64,000 nucleotides of DNA from Clostridiales bacterium (GCA_003150355.1 QAMJ01000014.1:124001-188000); one strand, 5' to 3'. Shown: positions 47,604 to 56,619, counted from the first letter of the stretch. The notes: a model not told the origin generated them from the sequence alone. Made by a program: numbers and translations.

Positions 47604-47699
47604 TTGCGTTTCCCTCCGGATTTCTGACTACTGCATTATAATGAACTCTACAGTAATTGTAAAGTCAAGAGAAAATTTTTATAATGCCGGTGAATAATA

Positions 47700-47734
47700 A
47701 AAGAACGCTTCCTGACTGAAAGCGTTCTTTATAA
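47700..47734 (-). terminator. Terminator after beta-helix protein
   Basis: AAGAACGCTTT ... AAAGCGTTCTT stem 12 nt after the beta-helix gene stop on the minus strand, with T residues following. Confidence 0.75.
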
Positions 47735-47745
47735 TATGATAATGT

Positions 47746-49056
47746 TTATTTGAGAACACCGGAGGGAGTGTCGAGGGAATAGCTGCGGAGGAGTTTCCCG
47801 TCGGGATCGAAGAACTCCACAAGCCCGCCTTTCCGGAGCGCGGAGTAATCGGGAGTGATCTCTTTGCCGTCCGCATCGCTGGCCGCGCCGCTGCCGAAGC
47901 ACGGCCCGGTGTATTTCCCGTCGCTCGTCACGCTCATGGCGGCGTGTACTACGGCATCCTTGCTTATCTTGACAGTGCAGCCCTCGCCGAGGCGGGAGCC
48001 GCCTATAGCCGCGCCGCCGCCGTTTCCTGCCGCGGTGACTTCGCCGCCGGTGATTCTGATGCTTCTGCCGAAGCAGTATTCGCCGCCTCCGCCGATACCG
48101 GCAGCGCCGTTATATATGGGTGTGCCGTCTGTCACGGTTCCGGCCTCACCGATGGCCGTGACCGTGCCGCCGGTTATCGTGATGTTGTATCCGCCGTGGT
48201 TCGTGCCGCCGTAGAAGCTTGCACCGGAGCCGATGCCAGCGCCGCCGAAGCGGCCGACCGCCTTTACGTCTCCGCCGTTAATGGTGATGTTGTACCCAGA
48301 GCCGGTGTTATCACCGCAGAAGCCGCCGCCGATGCCTGCACCGGCGCTGCCCTCGGCATATACCGTGCCGCCGTTGATGGTGATGAAGCTGCCGTCGCAG
48401 CCGCCGCCCCCGCCGATACCGGCGGAATATTCGCCGCCGACGGCGGTCACGTTCCCGCCGTTTATCTCAATATACCGGAAGCTGCTGCCGCCGTCACAGC
48501 TGCCGATACCGGCGGCTGCACTGAGCCCCGTGGCATTGACGGTGCCGGAGCTTATGCGCACATGATCGCCGCTGGCCATGAAGCCGCTGCCGATGCCGGG
48601 GGAGCCGGTCGTGTTGAGGACGGCGTCATCCTCACCGGCAATCTCGAGCCAGCCGCCGGCAGATTTTTCAATGCCCGGAACGCGGCCGGCCATGAGCGTG
48701 TTTTCGGAGCGGAAGCACAGCTTCACGCTGCCGCTGCCGCTGACGGACACGGGAGAGCCGTTATCGCTCGCGCTGCTCGTGTCTATGTTCACGCCGTCGA
48801 GCGTGAGCACGGCCTTTGAACCGGAGGAGGCGTGGACAGAAATCGTGTTCTGCGTCGCTTCCGCAGACTTCTGGGTTATCACGGGAGCCGGGTCTACGGC
48901 GGTTTTGCCGTTCTGCACGACGGTCTGCCCGGAAGCAGTGCTGTCGATGCTTATGCTGCCGAGGGAAAGATCATAGCTGTCGGCATACGCCGCAGGGGAA
49001 GCAAGCAGGATAACTGCCGCGGAACAGAGTGCCGAGAAACACAGCTTCAGTTTCAT
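47746..49056 (-). CDS. Secreted glycine-rich beta-helix repeat protein
   Basis: A 436-aa exported protein of unknown function. An N-terminal signal peptide ends near AYADSYDL (about residue 26). From about residue 130 to 370 come at least seven imperfect repeats of 27-38 residues built on AGIGGG, followed by INGGTV-A-G-like strands, the pattern of a right-handed beta-helix. There is no sortase signal or transmembrane end; the last ~30 residues are a different domain (YSALRKGGLVEFFDPDG). The gene starts 12 nt after the AAA+ ATPase gene on the same strand, so both are probably co-transcribed. An adhesin or polysaccharide-binding role is possible but unproven. Confidence 0.8.
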   Translation of the reverse strand: MKLKLCFSALCSAAVILLASPAAYADSYDLSLGSISIDSTASGQTVVQNGKTAVDPAPVITQKSAEATQNTISVHASSGSKAVLTLDGVNIDTSSASDNGSPVSVSGSGSVKLCFRSENTLMAGRVPGIEKSAGGWLEIAGEDDAVLNTTGSPGIGSGFMASGDHVRISSGTVNATGLSAAAGIGSCDGGSSFRYIEINGGNVTAVGGEYSAGIGGGGGCDGSFITINGGTVYAEGSAGAGIGGGFCGDNTGSGYNITINGGDVKAVGRFGGAGIGSGASFYGGTNHGGYNITITGGTVTAIGEAGTVTDGTPIYNGAAGIGGGGEYCFGRSIRITGGEVTAAGNGGGAAIGGSRLGEGCTVKISKDAVVHAAMSVTSDGKYTGPCFGSGAASDADGKEITPDYSALRKGGLVEFFDPDGKLLRSYSLDTPSGVLK

Positions 49057-49068
49057 GTTATTACCCTC

Positions 49069-50523
49069 TTATTCTTCAGCGTCTGTCTCGCCGGTCTCAT
49101 CCGCGTCCCTGAGATCCTCCGGGAGGAACTGCATGAGGTCGTCCTTCGTCGGCGCGTCCAGCGCGGCGACGCGGTTTGACTGGCGCACGACCGTGTCTTC
49201 AAACACGTTGCGCACATCGCGTCCGTTGCCGAAGTTCTCGCCGCGGTTCTCGTACAGCTCTTCAAACATCGCCTTTGCCTCGGCTTCGGCCTCCTCTGTG
49301 AGGGCGTAGCCGTTCTTTTTGCACTGCCCCTTGAAGATGTGCAGGAGCTGCTCACCGTTATAGTCGGGGAAGTAGAAGTATTTATTGAAGCGCGACTGGA
49401 GGCCGGGGTTGGAGTTAATGAACTTCTCCATAGGCCCGTCATAGCCCGCGACGACGACGATAAGCTCATCGCGGTGATCCTCCATCGCCTTGAGTATCGT
49501 CTCTATCGCCTCGCGTCCGAAGTCGTTCTCACCGCCGGAAGCGAGGGAGTAGGCCTCGTCGATAAACAGCACGCCGCCGAGGGCGGACTTGATGACCTCC
49601 TGCGTCTTGAGCGCGGTCTGCCCGACGTAGCCTGCGACGAGCCCGGAGCGGTCGACCTCGATGAGCTGCCCCTTTTCCAGCACGCCTATCGCCGCGTACA
49701 GCCCGCTTATGATGCGCGCGACCGTGGTCTTGCCCGTGCCGGGGTTGCCCATGAACACCATGTGCAGGCTCATCGGCGGGATCGGCAGCCCGTTTTCCCT
49801 GCGCAGCCTGCGTACCTTTACAAGGTTCATCAGGTTCTTGATGTCCTTCTTCACATCGTCGAGCCCGACGAGAGAGTCAAGCTGCGCCATAAGCTCGTCA
49901 AAGTCCGGTTTCTTCTCCTCGGTGTCGGTTTTTTCAGCGTCGCCTTCTTTGAGCTTTTCGCCGCCCGCGGTCTGCTCCTGAAGGCGATGCTTTTCCTGGA
50001 AGCCCGGCTCGGAGCTTGTGACATAGTCAAGGGGATTGAGCGCCTCGCGGCTCTTGCGCACGCCGCTCGTGTCGCATATCGCGGTGAGCTTGTCGGTACA
50101 CTCGGTTATGTAGGCGGCCTCGTCGTAGCTGACATCGTCGTCCACTGCGGCGAGGTAGAGCAGAATATTTGTGAGCATGCGGATAAAGGTGCGGGAGGCC
50201 TCGGTGCCGCGCTTGGCATCGTTCTCGGCAAGGTTCCAATAGAACACCGGCGGGAGGAAGACCTCGCTTTCGCACACAGAGCTTGTCAGTGACCAGAGCA
50301 TCCATTTCGGCTGCGGCTGGTTGCGGGAATATATCTGGTTCGCCATGTCGACATGGCGCTGGGTGATCCCGCCGCCGCGGCTCCACAGCCCAAGCGCGCA
50401 GCGGGTCATAAACTCGTCCAGCTCCTTTGCCATGGCGATGCCGCCGACGCGGTAGAATGCGTCGGTATTGGCGGAGTATATCTTATGAAAATCCTCGGGG
50501 GAGCGGTTCCACGTAGTAGGCAT
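49069..50523 (-). CDS. CbxX/SpoVK-type AAA+ ATPase with TerB-like N-terminus
   Basis: A 484-aa cytosolic ATPase. The N-terminal ~190 residues contain a helical region (ILLYLAAVDDDVSYDEAAYI) resembling TerB-like tellurite-resistance domains. The AAA+ core follows: Walker A GNPGTGKTT at about 260-268, Walker B LFIDEAYSL around 322, sensor 1 VVVAGY, and an arginine-finger-like region near SRFNKYFYFPDY. This is the CbxX/CfxQ/SpoVK group, related to EccA ATPases of type VII secretion. It lies upstream of, and probably in one transcript with, a secreted beta-helix protein. Its partner and substrate are not known. Confidence 0.88.
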   Translation of the reverse strand: MPTTWNRSPEDFHKIYSANTDAFYRVGGIAMAKELDEFMTRCALGLWSRGGGITQRHVDMANQIYSRNQPQPKWMLWSLTSSVCESEVFLPPVFYWNLAENDAKRGTEASRTFIRMLTNILLYLAAVDDDVSYDEAAYITECTDKLTAICDTSGVRKSREALNPLDYVTSSEPGFQEKHRLQEQTAGGEKLKEGDAEKTDTEEKKPDFDELMAQLDSLVGLDDVKKDIKNLMNLVKVRRLRRENGLPIPPMSLHMVFMGNPGTGKTTVARIISGLYAAIGVLEKGQLIEVDRSGLVAGYVGQTALKTQEVIKSALGGVLFIDEAYSLASGGENDFGREAIETILKAMEDHRDELIVVVAGYDGPMEKFINSNPGLQSRFNKYFYFPDYNGEQLLHIFKGQCKKNGYALTEEAEAEAKAMFEELYENRGENFGNGRDVRNVFEDTVVRQSNRVAALDAPTKDDLMQFLPEDLRDADETGETDAEE

Positions 50524-50661
50524 GACAAAATCTCCTTAAATCCACGTTCTGATATATGGTATTATACCTTCACAAAGTCGGGGAGACAAGAGTATATTTC
50601 ATTATAGGCTTAGGTAAGACTGATAAAATAATGAGAAAACTGAGAAGAAACGGCGGAGCTG

Positions 50662-50690
50662 TTGACAGAAATTCTTAAAAGCTATACAAT
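50662..50690 (+). promoter_or_regulatory. Promoter of the iron-type ABC importer
   Basis: TTGACA (50662-50667) and TACAAT (50685-50690) with a 17-nt spacer. The upstream sequence GATAAAATAATGAG (about 50623-50636) loosely resembles part of a Fur box but does not form a clear palindrome. Confidence 0.8.
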
Positions 50691-50814
50691 TTATGCGTAC
50701 ATGCAAAGGACATTTGTTGTGCGTTGTGTACATAATGCCCGAGCTGCAAACCGGGAAATCTCTCTCAGCCCATGCGGGTGGGGAGATCAAAATAAATCTA
50801 ACGGAGGAAAACAC

Positions 50815-51948
50815 ATGAAAAAGTATCTGGCACTGCTGCTTGCACTCGTGATGGTTCTGTCCCTGTGCGCATGCGGCAACAGCGCTCCGGCCGCGACTGA
50901 GGCCCCTGCCGCTGAACCCGCAGCCGAACCCGCGGCTGACGATCTCGTCTCTCTGGCTCAGGCCGAGGGCGAACTGGTCGTTTACGGCTCCTGCGAGGAA
51001 GAGTACCTCGCCGCCGCCTGCGAGAATTTTGAGAAGCTCTACGGCATAAAGACCACCTATCAGCGTCTGTCCACCGGTGAGGTGCAGGCAAAGATCGAGG
51101 AAGAGAACGGCAACCCGTCCGCTGACGTCTGGTTCGGCGGCACGACCGACCCGTACAACGTTGTCGCCGGCGAGGGCCTGCTTGAGGCCTACGAGGCGGA
51201 GAACGCTTCCCACCTGCTCAGCGATATGTACCGCGACAAGGACGGTTACTGGTACGGCATTTACAAGGGCATCCTCGGCTTCATGGTCAACACAGATGAG
51301 CTCGAGCGCATGAACCTTGAGGCTCCTCAGGATTGGCAGGATCTGCTCAAGGACGAGTACAAGGGTCTTATCTGGCTGTCTAACTACAACACCGCCGGTA
51401 CCGCAAAGCTCGTCATCAACACAATGATCCAGAAGTACGGCCACGATGAAGGCATCCAGTACCTCGTAGACCTCGACAAGAACATCCAGGTTTACACCAA
51501 GTCCGGCTCCGGCCCGTCCAAGAACGTCGGCACCGGTGAGTGCGTCATCGGCATCGGCTTCCTGCATGACGGCATCACCCAGATCGTTGACAACGGCTAT
51601 GATAACATCGAGCTCATCATCCCCAGCTCCGGCACCTCCTTCGAGATCGGCGCTACCGCTATCTTCAAGGGCTGCGCTCACCCCAACGCTGCAAAGCTGT
51701 GGATCGAGTACGCTCTGTCTCCCGACTGCGTGAACCTCGCCAAGGACAACGGCTCCTACCAGTTCCTCGTCATTGACAATGCCGAGCAGCCCACTCAGGC
51801 AGCAGACTTCGGCCTTGATCCCAACAATGTCATGGACTATGACTTCGAGGATGCAAAGCAGAACATCGGCACCTACATTGAGGAAGTCATGAACGCTATC
51901 GCCGCTGCCGGCGCTGACACCGGTGCGGATCGTTTCAAGACCGAGTAA
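50815..51948 (+). CDS. Iron(III)-type ABC transporter substrate-binding lipoprotein
   Basis: Binding component, 377 aa, of an ABC importer. The signal ends in the lipobox LSLCACG, so the mature protein is anchored by its N-terminal Cys at about residue 20. A proline/alanine-rich linker (EAPAAEPAAEPAAD) follows, then a Fbp/AfuA-type two-lobed domain with ELVVYGSCEEEY, NPSADVWFGG and GSGPSKNVGTGECVIGIGF. I start at ATG 50815 after GGAGG. A terminator lies between this gene and the permease, which would make the binding protein more abundant. The ligand is probably Fe3+, but phosphonate or a related solute cannot be excluded. Confidence 0.9.
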   Translation: MKKYLALLLALVMVLSLCACGNSAPAATEAPAAEPAAEPAADDLVSLAQAEGELVVYGSCEEEYLAAACENFEKLYGIKTTYQRLSTGEVQAKIEEENGNPSADVWFGGTTDPYNVVAGEGLLEAYEAENASHLLSDMYRDKDGYWYGIYKGILGFMVNTDELERMNLEAPQDWQDLLKDEYKGLIWLSNYNTAGTAKLVINTMIQKYGHDEGIQYLVDLDKNIQVYTKSGSGPSKNVGTGECVIGIGFLHDGITQIVDNGYDNIELIIPSSGTSFEIGATAIFKGCAHPNAAKLWIEYALSPDCVNLAKDNGSYQFLVIDNAEQPTQAADFGLDPNNVMDYDFEDAKQNIGTYIEEVMNAIAAAGADTGADRFKTE

Positions 51949-51962
51949 TCAATAATATCCGC

Positions 51963-51996
51963 AAGGAAGGCGGCGCTGCCGCCTTCCTTTTTTAGA
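51963..51996 (+). terminator. Terminator between binding protein and permease genes
   Basis: GGAAGGCGGC-GCT-GCCGCCTTCC with a tight loop and a run of T. It separates the highly expressed binding-protein gene from the membrane components. Confidence 0.85.
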
Positions 51997-52028
51997 ATCT
52001 GAATCCTTTCAAAGAGAGGAGAATACAT

Positions 52029-53741
52029 ATGGCAAGAAGCCAGGGCGCGGCGCTGGATCGGAAGAAGCTCATGGCCGACCCGATCATGGTCACGACCATC
52101 GTCGTGCTGATAACATTTCTGACTTTGTTTATTCTCTACCCGCTGGCGATACTGCTGGTGGATAGCTTCGTGAGCGATAAGGGGCTCACCTTTGATATCT
52201 TCAAGCGCATCTTCAATATGCCGACCTTCACCAAGGCGATAACTAACACGCTGAAGGTGGGCTTCCTCGTCGGCATACTCTCCGCGCTCATAGGTCTGCT
52301 GTTCGCATACGTCGAGGTCTATGTGCGCATGAACAAATTCGTCGGCGGCCTGTTCAAGGTCGTGTCGATGCTGCCGGTCGTGTCGCCGCCGTTCGTGCTG
52401 TCGCTGTCGATGATAATGCTCTTCGGCAAGGCGGGCGTCATCACGCGCTTCCTGCTCGGCATTTACGACAACAGCGTCTACGGCTACTGGGGCATCGTCA
52501 TCGTCCAGACGCTGACCTTCTTCCCGGTCTGCTACATGATGCTCAAGGGACTGCTCAAGAACATCGACCCCTCGCTTGAGGAGGCCGCGCGCGACATGGG
52601 CGCAGGGCGCATGAAGGTGTTCACGAGCGTGACGCTGCCGCTGATGCTCCCCGGCCTCGGCAACGCTTTCCTTGTGACCTTCATCGAGTCCATCGCGGAC
52701 TTTGCTAACCCCATGATAATCGGCGGCTCGTATGACACGCTGGCAACGACGATCTATCTTCAGATCACCGGCGCCTACGACAAGGCCGGCGCCGCGGCGA
52801 TGGCGGTTGTGCTGCTGTGCATAACACTGCTGATGTTCGCCGTGCAGAAGTATTACCTCGAAGCCAAGACCGCCGCGACGCTGACCGGCAAGGCCTCGCG
52901 CGGCAGGATGCTCATCGAGGACAAGAGCGTGCGCGTTCCGCTGACGGTGCTCTGCGGGCTTGCTGCGGGTTTCGTTATCCTGATGTATATCTGCGTGCCG
53001 ATTGGCTCGTTCTTCCCGACCTGGGGCTATAAGTTCTTCCCGCTCACGGGCAAGTGGTTCAAGCTTGTCTTCACGCGCTACCACGGCTTCCAGGCTTTCC
53101 GTGACTCCTTCGTGCTCTCGCTGATCGCCGCCCCGATAACGGCGCTGCTGAGCATGATAATCTCCTACCTCGTCGTAAAGCGCAGGTTCAAGGCCAAGGG
53201 CTTTATCGAGGCGGTGTCCATGCTCGCGATGGCCGTCCCCGGCACGGTCCTCGGCGTCGGCTACATCCGCGGCTTTGCAAGCGGCGTGTTCCACACTGGC
53301 TTCCTGCAGGGCATCTACGGCACGGGGCTCATCCTCATCATCGTCTTTGTAGTCCGCTCCCTGCCGACCGGCACGCGCAGCGGTATCTCCGCACTGCGGC
53401 AGATAGACAAGTCCATCGAGGAATCCGCCTACGACATGGGCGCGGACAGCTTCAAGGTGTTCATGACCGTGACGCTCCCGCTCATTAAGGACTCCTTCCT
53501 CTCCGGCCTCGTCACGGCCTTCGTGCGCAGCATAACCGCTATCTCCGCGATCATCCTGCTCGTGACGCCGCAGTTCCTGCTCATCACGGTGCAGATCAAC
53601 GAGTTTGCGGAGAAGGGCTCCTACAGCCTTGCCTGCGCGTTTGCAACCATTCTTATCATCATCACCTACGGCGCTGTGCTGCTGATGAACCTGTTCATCA
53701 AGCACTTCGGCACCAGCAAGAAACTCAAGGAGGTCGACTGA
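52029..53741 (+). CDS. ABC transporter permease, iron(III) type, two-domain fusion
   Basis: A 570-aa membrane protein holding both permease halves in one chain. Two EAA-like motifs, EEAARDMGAGRMKVF (about residue 188) and EESAYDMGADSFKVF (about 465), mark the contact loops with the ATPase. There are about 12 hydrophobic segments. This fused layout is the FbpB/iron(III) and 2-aminoethylphosphonate permease type. The gene is followed after 3 nt by the ATPase gene, and the binding protein precedes it. Start ATG 52029, with AGAGAGGAG upstream. The proposed substrate, Fe3+, depends on neighbour identity. Confidence 0.91.
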   Translation: MARSQGAALDRKKLMADPIMVTTIVVLITFLTLFILYPLAILLVDSFVSDKGLTFDIFKRIFNMPTFTKAITNTLKVGFLVGILSALIGLLFAYVEVYVRMNKFVGGLFKVVSMLPVVSPPFVLSLSMIMLFGKAGVITRFLLGIYDNSVYGYWGIVIVQTLTFFPVCYMMLKGLLKNIDPSLEEAARDMGAGRMKVFTSVTLPLMLPGLGNAFLVTFIESIADFANPMIIGGSYDTLATTIYLQITGAYDKAGAAAMAVVLLCITLLMFAVQKYYLEAKTAATLTGKASRGRMLIEDKSVRVPLTVLCGLAAGFVILMYICVPIGSFFPTWGYKFFPLTGKWFKLVFTRYHGFQAFRDSFVLSLIAAPITALLSMIISYLVVKRRFKAKGFIEAVSMLAMAVPGTVLGVGYIRGFASGVFHTGFLQGIYGTGLILIIVFVVRSLPTGTRSGISALRQIDKSIEESAYDMGADSFKVFMTVTLPLIKDSFLSGLVTAFVRSITAISAIILLVTPQFLLITVQINEFAEKGSYSLACAFATILIIITYGAVLLMNLFIKHFGTSKKLKEVD

Positions 53742-53744
53742 GCC

Positions 53745-54821
53745 ATGGAAAAAACAAAGAAAGGCGTCCGTCTGGAGCATATCTCCAAAATATATCAGGA
53801 TCCCAAAACCGGCAAGGACTTCTATGCCGTGCATGATACCTCGCTCAACATCGAACCCGGCAGCTTCGTGACGCTCCTCGGCCCCTCCGGCTGCGGCAAG
53901 ACTACGACCCTGCGCATGATCGCGGGCTTTGAAAGCCCGGACGAGGGCGAAATTTATCTCGGCGAGGAGCCGATAAACGAGCTTACCCCGAATAAGCGTG
54001 ACACGGCGATGGTGTTCCAGAGCTACGCGCTGCTGCCGCACTACAACGTGTTCGATAACGTCGCCTACGGTCTCAAGCTGCGCAAGGTGCCGAAGGATGA
54101 GATAAAGGAGCGCGTCATGAAGATACTCGACCTCGTCGAGCTGACGGGGATGGAGGGGCGCATGACAAACCAGCTCTCCGGCGGCCAGCAGCAGCGTGTT
54201 GCGCTCGCCCGCGCGCTGGTCATCGAGCCGTCCGTCCTGCTGTTCGATGAGCCGCTCTCGAACCTTGACGCAAAGCTGCGCGTCTCCATGCGCACGGAGA
54301 TACGCCGCATCCAGCAGGAGGTCGGCATCACGGCCATCTATGTCACGCACGACCAGAGCGAGGCAATGGCTCTGTCGGATCAGATCATCATCATGAACAA
54401 GGGCGTTGTCGCTCAGGTCGGCACCCCGCAGGAGATATACTACCATCCGAACAGCGAATTCGTCGCCGACTTCATCGGCGAGGCAAACTTCCTGCATGGC
54501 ACTCTCACGGGCATTGATGGCGCTCAGGCCGTAATGAACATCGAGGGTACTGAGCTCCGTGTCGCGTCGACCGACGGTCTTGAGGTAGGGAAGGACTACA
54601 CGCTCGTCCTGCGTCCCGAGGCGGCGACGCTTGCCGACGAGGGCGGCCTGCCCTGCAAGGTCATACTCAGCTGCTTCATGGGCTCGTACCAGAACTATCA
54701 TGTCATGGTAGGGAACACCCTCGTGAAGCTCACCGAGAATAACCCCAAGAACAAGCGCATCTATGCTGTCGGCGAGGAGTGCTGCCTGCGCTTCGATCCG
54801 GACGCGGTACATATACTGTAA
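53745..54821 (+). CDS. ABC transporter ATPase (FbpC/PotA-like)
   Basis: Energy-coupling subunit of 358 aa on the cytosolic face. Walker A is GPSGCGKTT at about residues 46-54, the signature is LSGGQQQR, Walker B is VLLFDEP, and the D-loop SNLDAKL and the H-loop VTHDQSEAM are intact. The C-terminal ~110 residues are a TOBE-like regulatory domain (GTLTGIDGAQAV, VLRPEAATL). It starts 3 nt after the permease stop and completes a three-gene importer. An MalK/PotA-type function is also conceivable from the fold; context favours iron. Confidence 0.94.
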   Translation: MEKTKKGVRLEHISKIYQDPKTGKDFYAVHDTSLNIEPGSFVTLLGPSGCGKTTTLRMIAGFESPDEGEIYLGEEPINELTPNKRDTAMVFQSYALLPHYNVFDNVAYGLKLRKVPKDEIKERVMKILDLVELTGMEGRMTNQLSGGQQQRVALARALVIEPSVLLFDEPLSNLDAKLRVSMRTEIRRIQQEVGITAIYVTHDQSEAMALSDQIIIMNKGVVAQVGTPQEIYYHPNSEFVADFIGEANFLHGTLTGIDGAQAVMNIEGTELRVASTDGLEVGKDYTLVLRPEAATLADEGGLPCKVILSCFMGSYQNYHVMVGNTLVKLTENNPKNKRIYAVGEECCLRFDPDAVHIL

Positions 54822-54841
54822 AGAGCAGGCAAAAAAATTTC

Positions 54842-54884
54842 GGCTCTGTGTCAATAGTCAAAGCACAACTATTGACACAGAGCC
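54842..54884. repeat. ISL3-like palindrome / terminator
   Basis: GGCTCTGTGTCAATAGT (54842-54858) and its perfect complement ACTATTGACACAGAGCC (54868-54884), followed by TGTTTTTTG. It can work as the transporter terminator. The arms resemble ISL3-family terminal repeats (GGCTCT...TCAA). Confidence 0.7.
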
Positions 54885-54909
54885 TGTTTTTTGCAGCTGA
54901 AATGCTGTT

Positions 54910-55506
54910 TTATTCTATCCCGTATTTTTCCTTCAGCTCCGGGCGGATATCGTCAAAGCTTCTAAACGGCGCGGGCTCGGCGGCGTGTTCGCCGATGTGC
55001 TTCTCCATCCACACCATGTCGTACCAGCGGCCGAACTTATATGCGCAGCCCGTGAATCTGCCGACGAACCTGTAGCCAAGGTGCTCATGGAACTGCTCGC
55101 TGTTGAGCGTCAGGTATTCGTCCGGCACTGTCGGGTGCGCGATGCAGGCGTTGACGTTCGTGATGTTCTGCAGCTTCAGCGCCCCTTCAAGCGCGGTGTA
55201 CAGGAGCTTGCCGAGACCGAGATGCTTTGCGTCGGTGCGGATATATATGCTTGTCTCCACAGCCCATGCGTAGGCGGCGCGTGTCTTGAACGCGGATGCG
55301 TAGACGTAGCCCATTATCTCCCCGCCACGCTCTGCAACAAGGTAGGGATACCTGCTGAGCGTATGCTCGATACGCTCCCGGAACTCCTCTATCGACGGGA
55401 CTTCATATTCAAAGGTGATGGCCGTGTTTTCCACGTAGGGCGCATAGATCGCCAGCAGCTTCTCCGCGTCCTCGCCTCTTGCAATTCTCACATGGCAGCT
55501 TTCCAT
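54910..55506 (-). CDS. GNAT N-acetyltransferase
   Basis: A 198-aa cytosolic acetyltransferase of the GNAT/phosphinothricin-acetyltransferase-like type. It begins VRIARGEDAEKLLAIYAPYVENTAITFEYEVP, the typical entry to that subfamily, and has the acetyl-CoA loop RTDAKHLGLGKLLYTALE. FTGCAYKFGRWYDMVWMEK ends the catalytic region, and a longer tail (about 30 aa) follows. The acceptor could be an amine or a toxin. It is monocistronic and convergent with the ABC operon. Confidence 0.92.
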   Translation of the reverse strand: MESCHVRIARGEDAEKLLAIYAPYVENTAITFEYEVPSIEEFRERIEHTLSRYPYLVAERGGEIMGYVYASAFKTRAAYAWAVETSIYIRTDAKHLGLGKLLYTALEGALKLQNITNVNACIAHPTVPDEYLTLNSEQFHEHLGYRFVGRFTGCAYKFGRWYDMVWMEKHIGEHAAEPAPFRSFDDIRPELKEKYGIE

Positions 55507-55692
55507 GCCGCATACCTCTTTTCATCTGATGGCAGCAGCAATATTAGCACAGTAAGCCCGCGTTTTCAAGCGGTTTCGACGGCATATCGCGTGAATTTTC
55601 AGACATTTAGTCAAGATTGTACTTGTAATAACGCCGGATTGATAGTATAATACAAAAAGCTTAAAAAATTAAAAGCAAAGGCTGGATCAGAT

Positions 55693-56571
55693 ATGAGTAC
55701 ATACAAGCGCCGCTTCGGCGACAGGAAGGAAGGCCGGCTTCTCCGTTCCCTTCCCGCGTTCTCCAAGTTCATCCCATATATCATGCCCACGCGCAACGAC
55801 GCATCCAACCAGTATGAGGAGAGCTTCGAGGTCTCCGATGTTGACCGCCGTCTGCGTCAGCTACGTGTTCAGGGCTATAAGGGCATCGGCATTCTGCACT
55901 TTATCATCGCGGCATATATCCGCGGCGTGTCCATGCTCCCAGGCATCAACCGCTTCGTCGTCGGCCGCCGCGTCTACGCAAGGGACGATATCTCCGTCGT
56001 TATGACCGTCAAGCGCAGTCTCTCCGTTGAAGCTACGGAGACGACCATCAAGGTCCACTTTGAACCGACTGACACAATCTTCGACGTCTACCGCAAGATG
56101 AATGAGAAAATCGATGAGATCAAGGCTTCCGACGAAAACAACAACACTGAGGCTGTTGCTGAGGCTTTCTGCCGCGCACCGCGCTTCCTGCTCCGCTTCG
56201 CGCTGGCGATCGTCCGCATGCTGGACTATTTCGGCTGGCTCCCCGAGAGCCTGACCGAGGCAAGCCCCTTCCATGGCTCGATGATAATCACCGACCTTGG
56301 CTCGCTGCGCATAGGACCCATTTTCCACCATATATATAACTTCGGTACGCTCCCGGTGTTCATCGCCTTCGGCGCGAAGCGGCACTCCTATGAGCTTGAC
56401 CGCCACGGCAACATGGTCGACCGCAAGTATGTTGACTGCAAGTTCGTCATGGACGAGCGCACGGTCGACGGGCATTATTACGCCCAGTTCCTTCAGGCGA
56501 TCCGCTATCTGTTCCAGCACCCCGAGGTAGTCGAAGCTCCTCCCTCCAGAGTCATTGACGATATCTATTAA
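55693..56571 (+). CDS. Stand-alone E2-like acyltransferase domain without catalytic His
   Basis: A 292-aa protein of the chloramphenicol-acetyltransferase/E2 catalytic fold, without lipoyl or peripheral-subunit-binding domains. The N-terminal part (FPA-IMPTRNDASNQYEESFEV) and the last ~40 residues follow the E2 pattern. The catalytic HxxxDG motif, however, reads E255-RTV-D259-G260, so the catalytic His is Glu. No E1 or E3 genes are near. It may bind an acyl carrier as a non-enzymatic trimer or use a changed chemistry; neither is shown. It has its own promoter region and terminator. Confidence 0.8.
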   Translation: MSTYKRRFGDRKEGRLLRSLPAFSKFIPYIMPTRNDASNQYEESFEVSDVDRRLRQLRVQGYKGIGILHFIIAAYIRGVSMLPGINRFVVGRRVYARDDISVVMTVKRSLSVEATETTIKVHFEPTDTIFDVYRKMNEKIDEIKASDENNNTEAVAEAFCRAPRFLLRFALAIVRMLDYFGWLPESLTEASPFHGSMIITDLGSLRIGPIFHHIYNFGTLPVFIAFGAKRHSYELDRHGNMVDRKYVDCKFVMDERTVDGHYYAQFLQAIRYLFQHPEVVEAPPSRVIDDIY

Positions 56572-56584
56572 TAAGATTCATATG

Positions 56585-56616
56585 AAAAATTCCCGGACGA
56601 AAGTCCGGGAATTTTT
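56585..56616. terminator. Bidirectional terminator E2-like / small membrane protein
   Basis: AAAATTCCCGGAC-GAAA-GTCCGGGAATTTTT, perfect stem with a GAAA loop, T-rich on both strands. Confidence 0.88.
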
Positions 56617-56619
56617 AGT

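Noticed and set aside
47990..48560. Repeats in DNA from the glycine-rich beta-helix gene, considered as CRISPR or tandem repeats
   Set aside because: The periodicity is that of imperfect protein repeats of changing length; no conserved DNA repeat with unique spacers.
51873..54854. Minus-strand open frame of almost 1000 codons opposite the ABC permease and ATPase
   Set aside because: Histidine/arginine/glutamate-rich shadow of two well-supported transporter genes; no family motif, no ribosome site.
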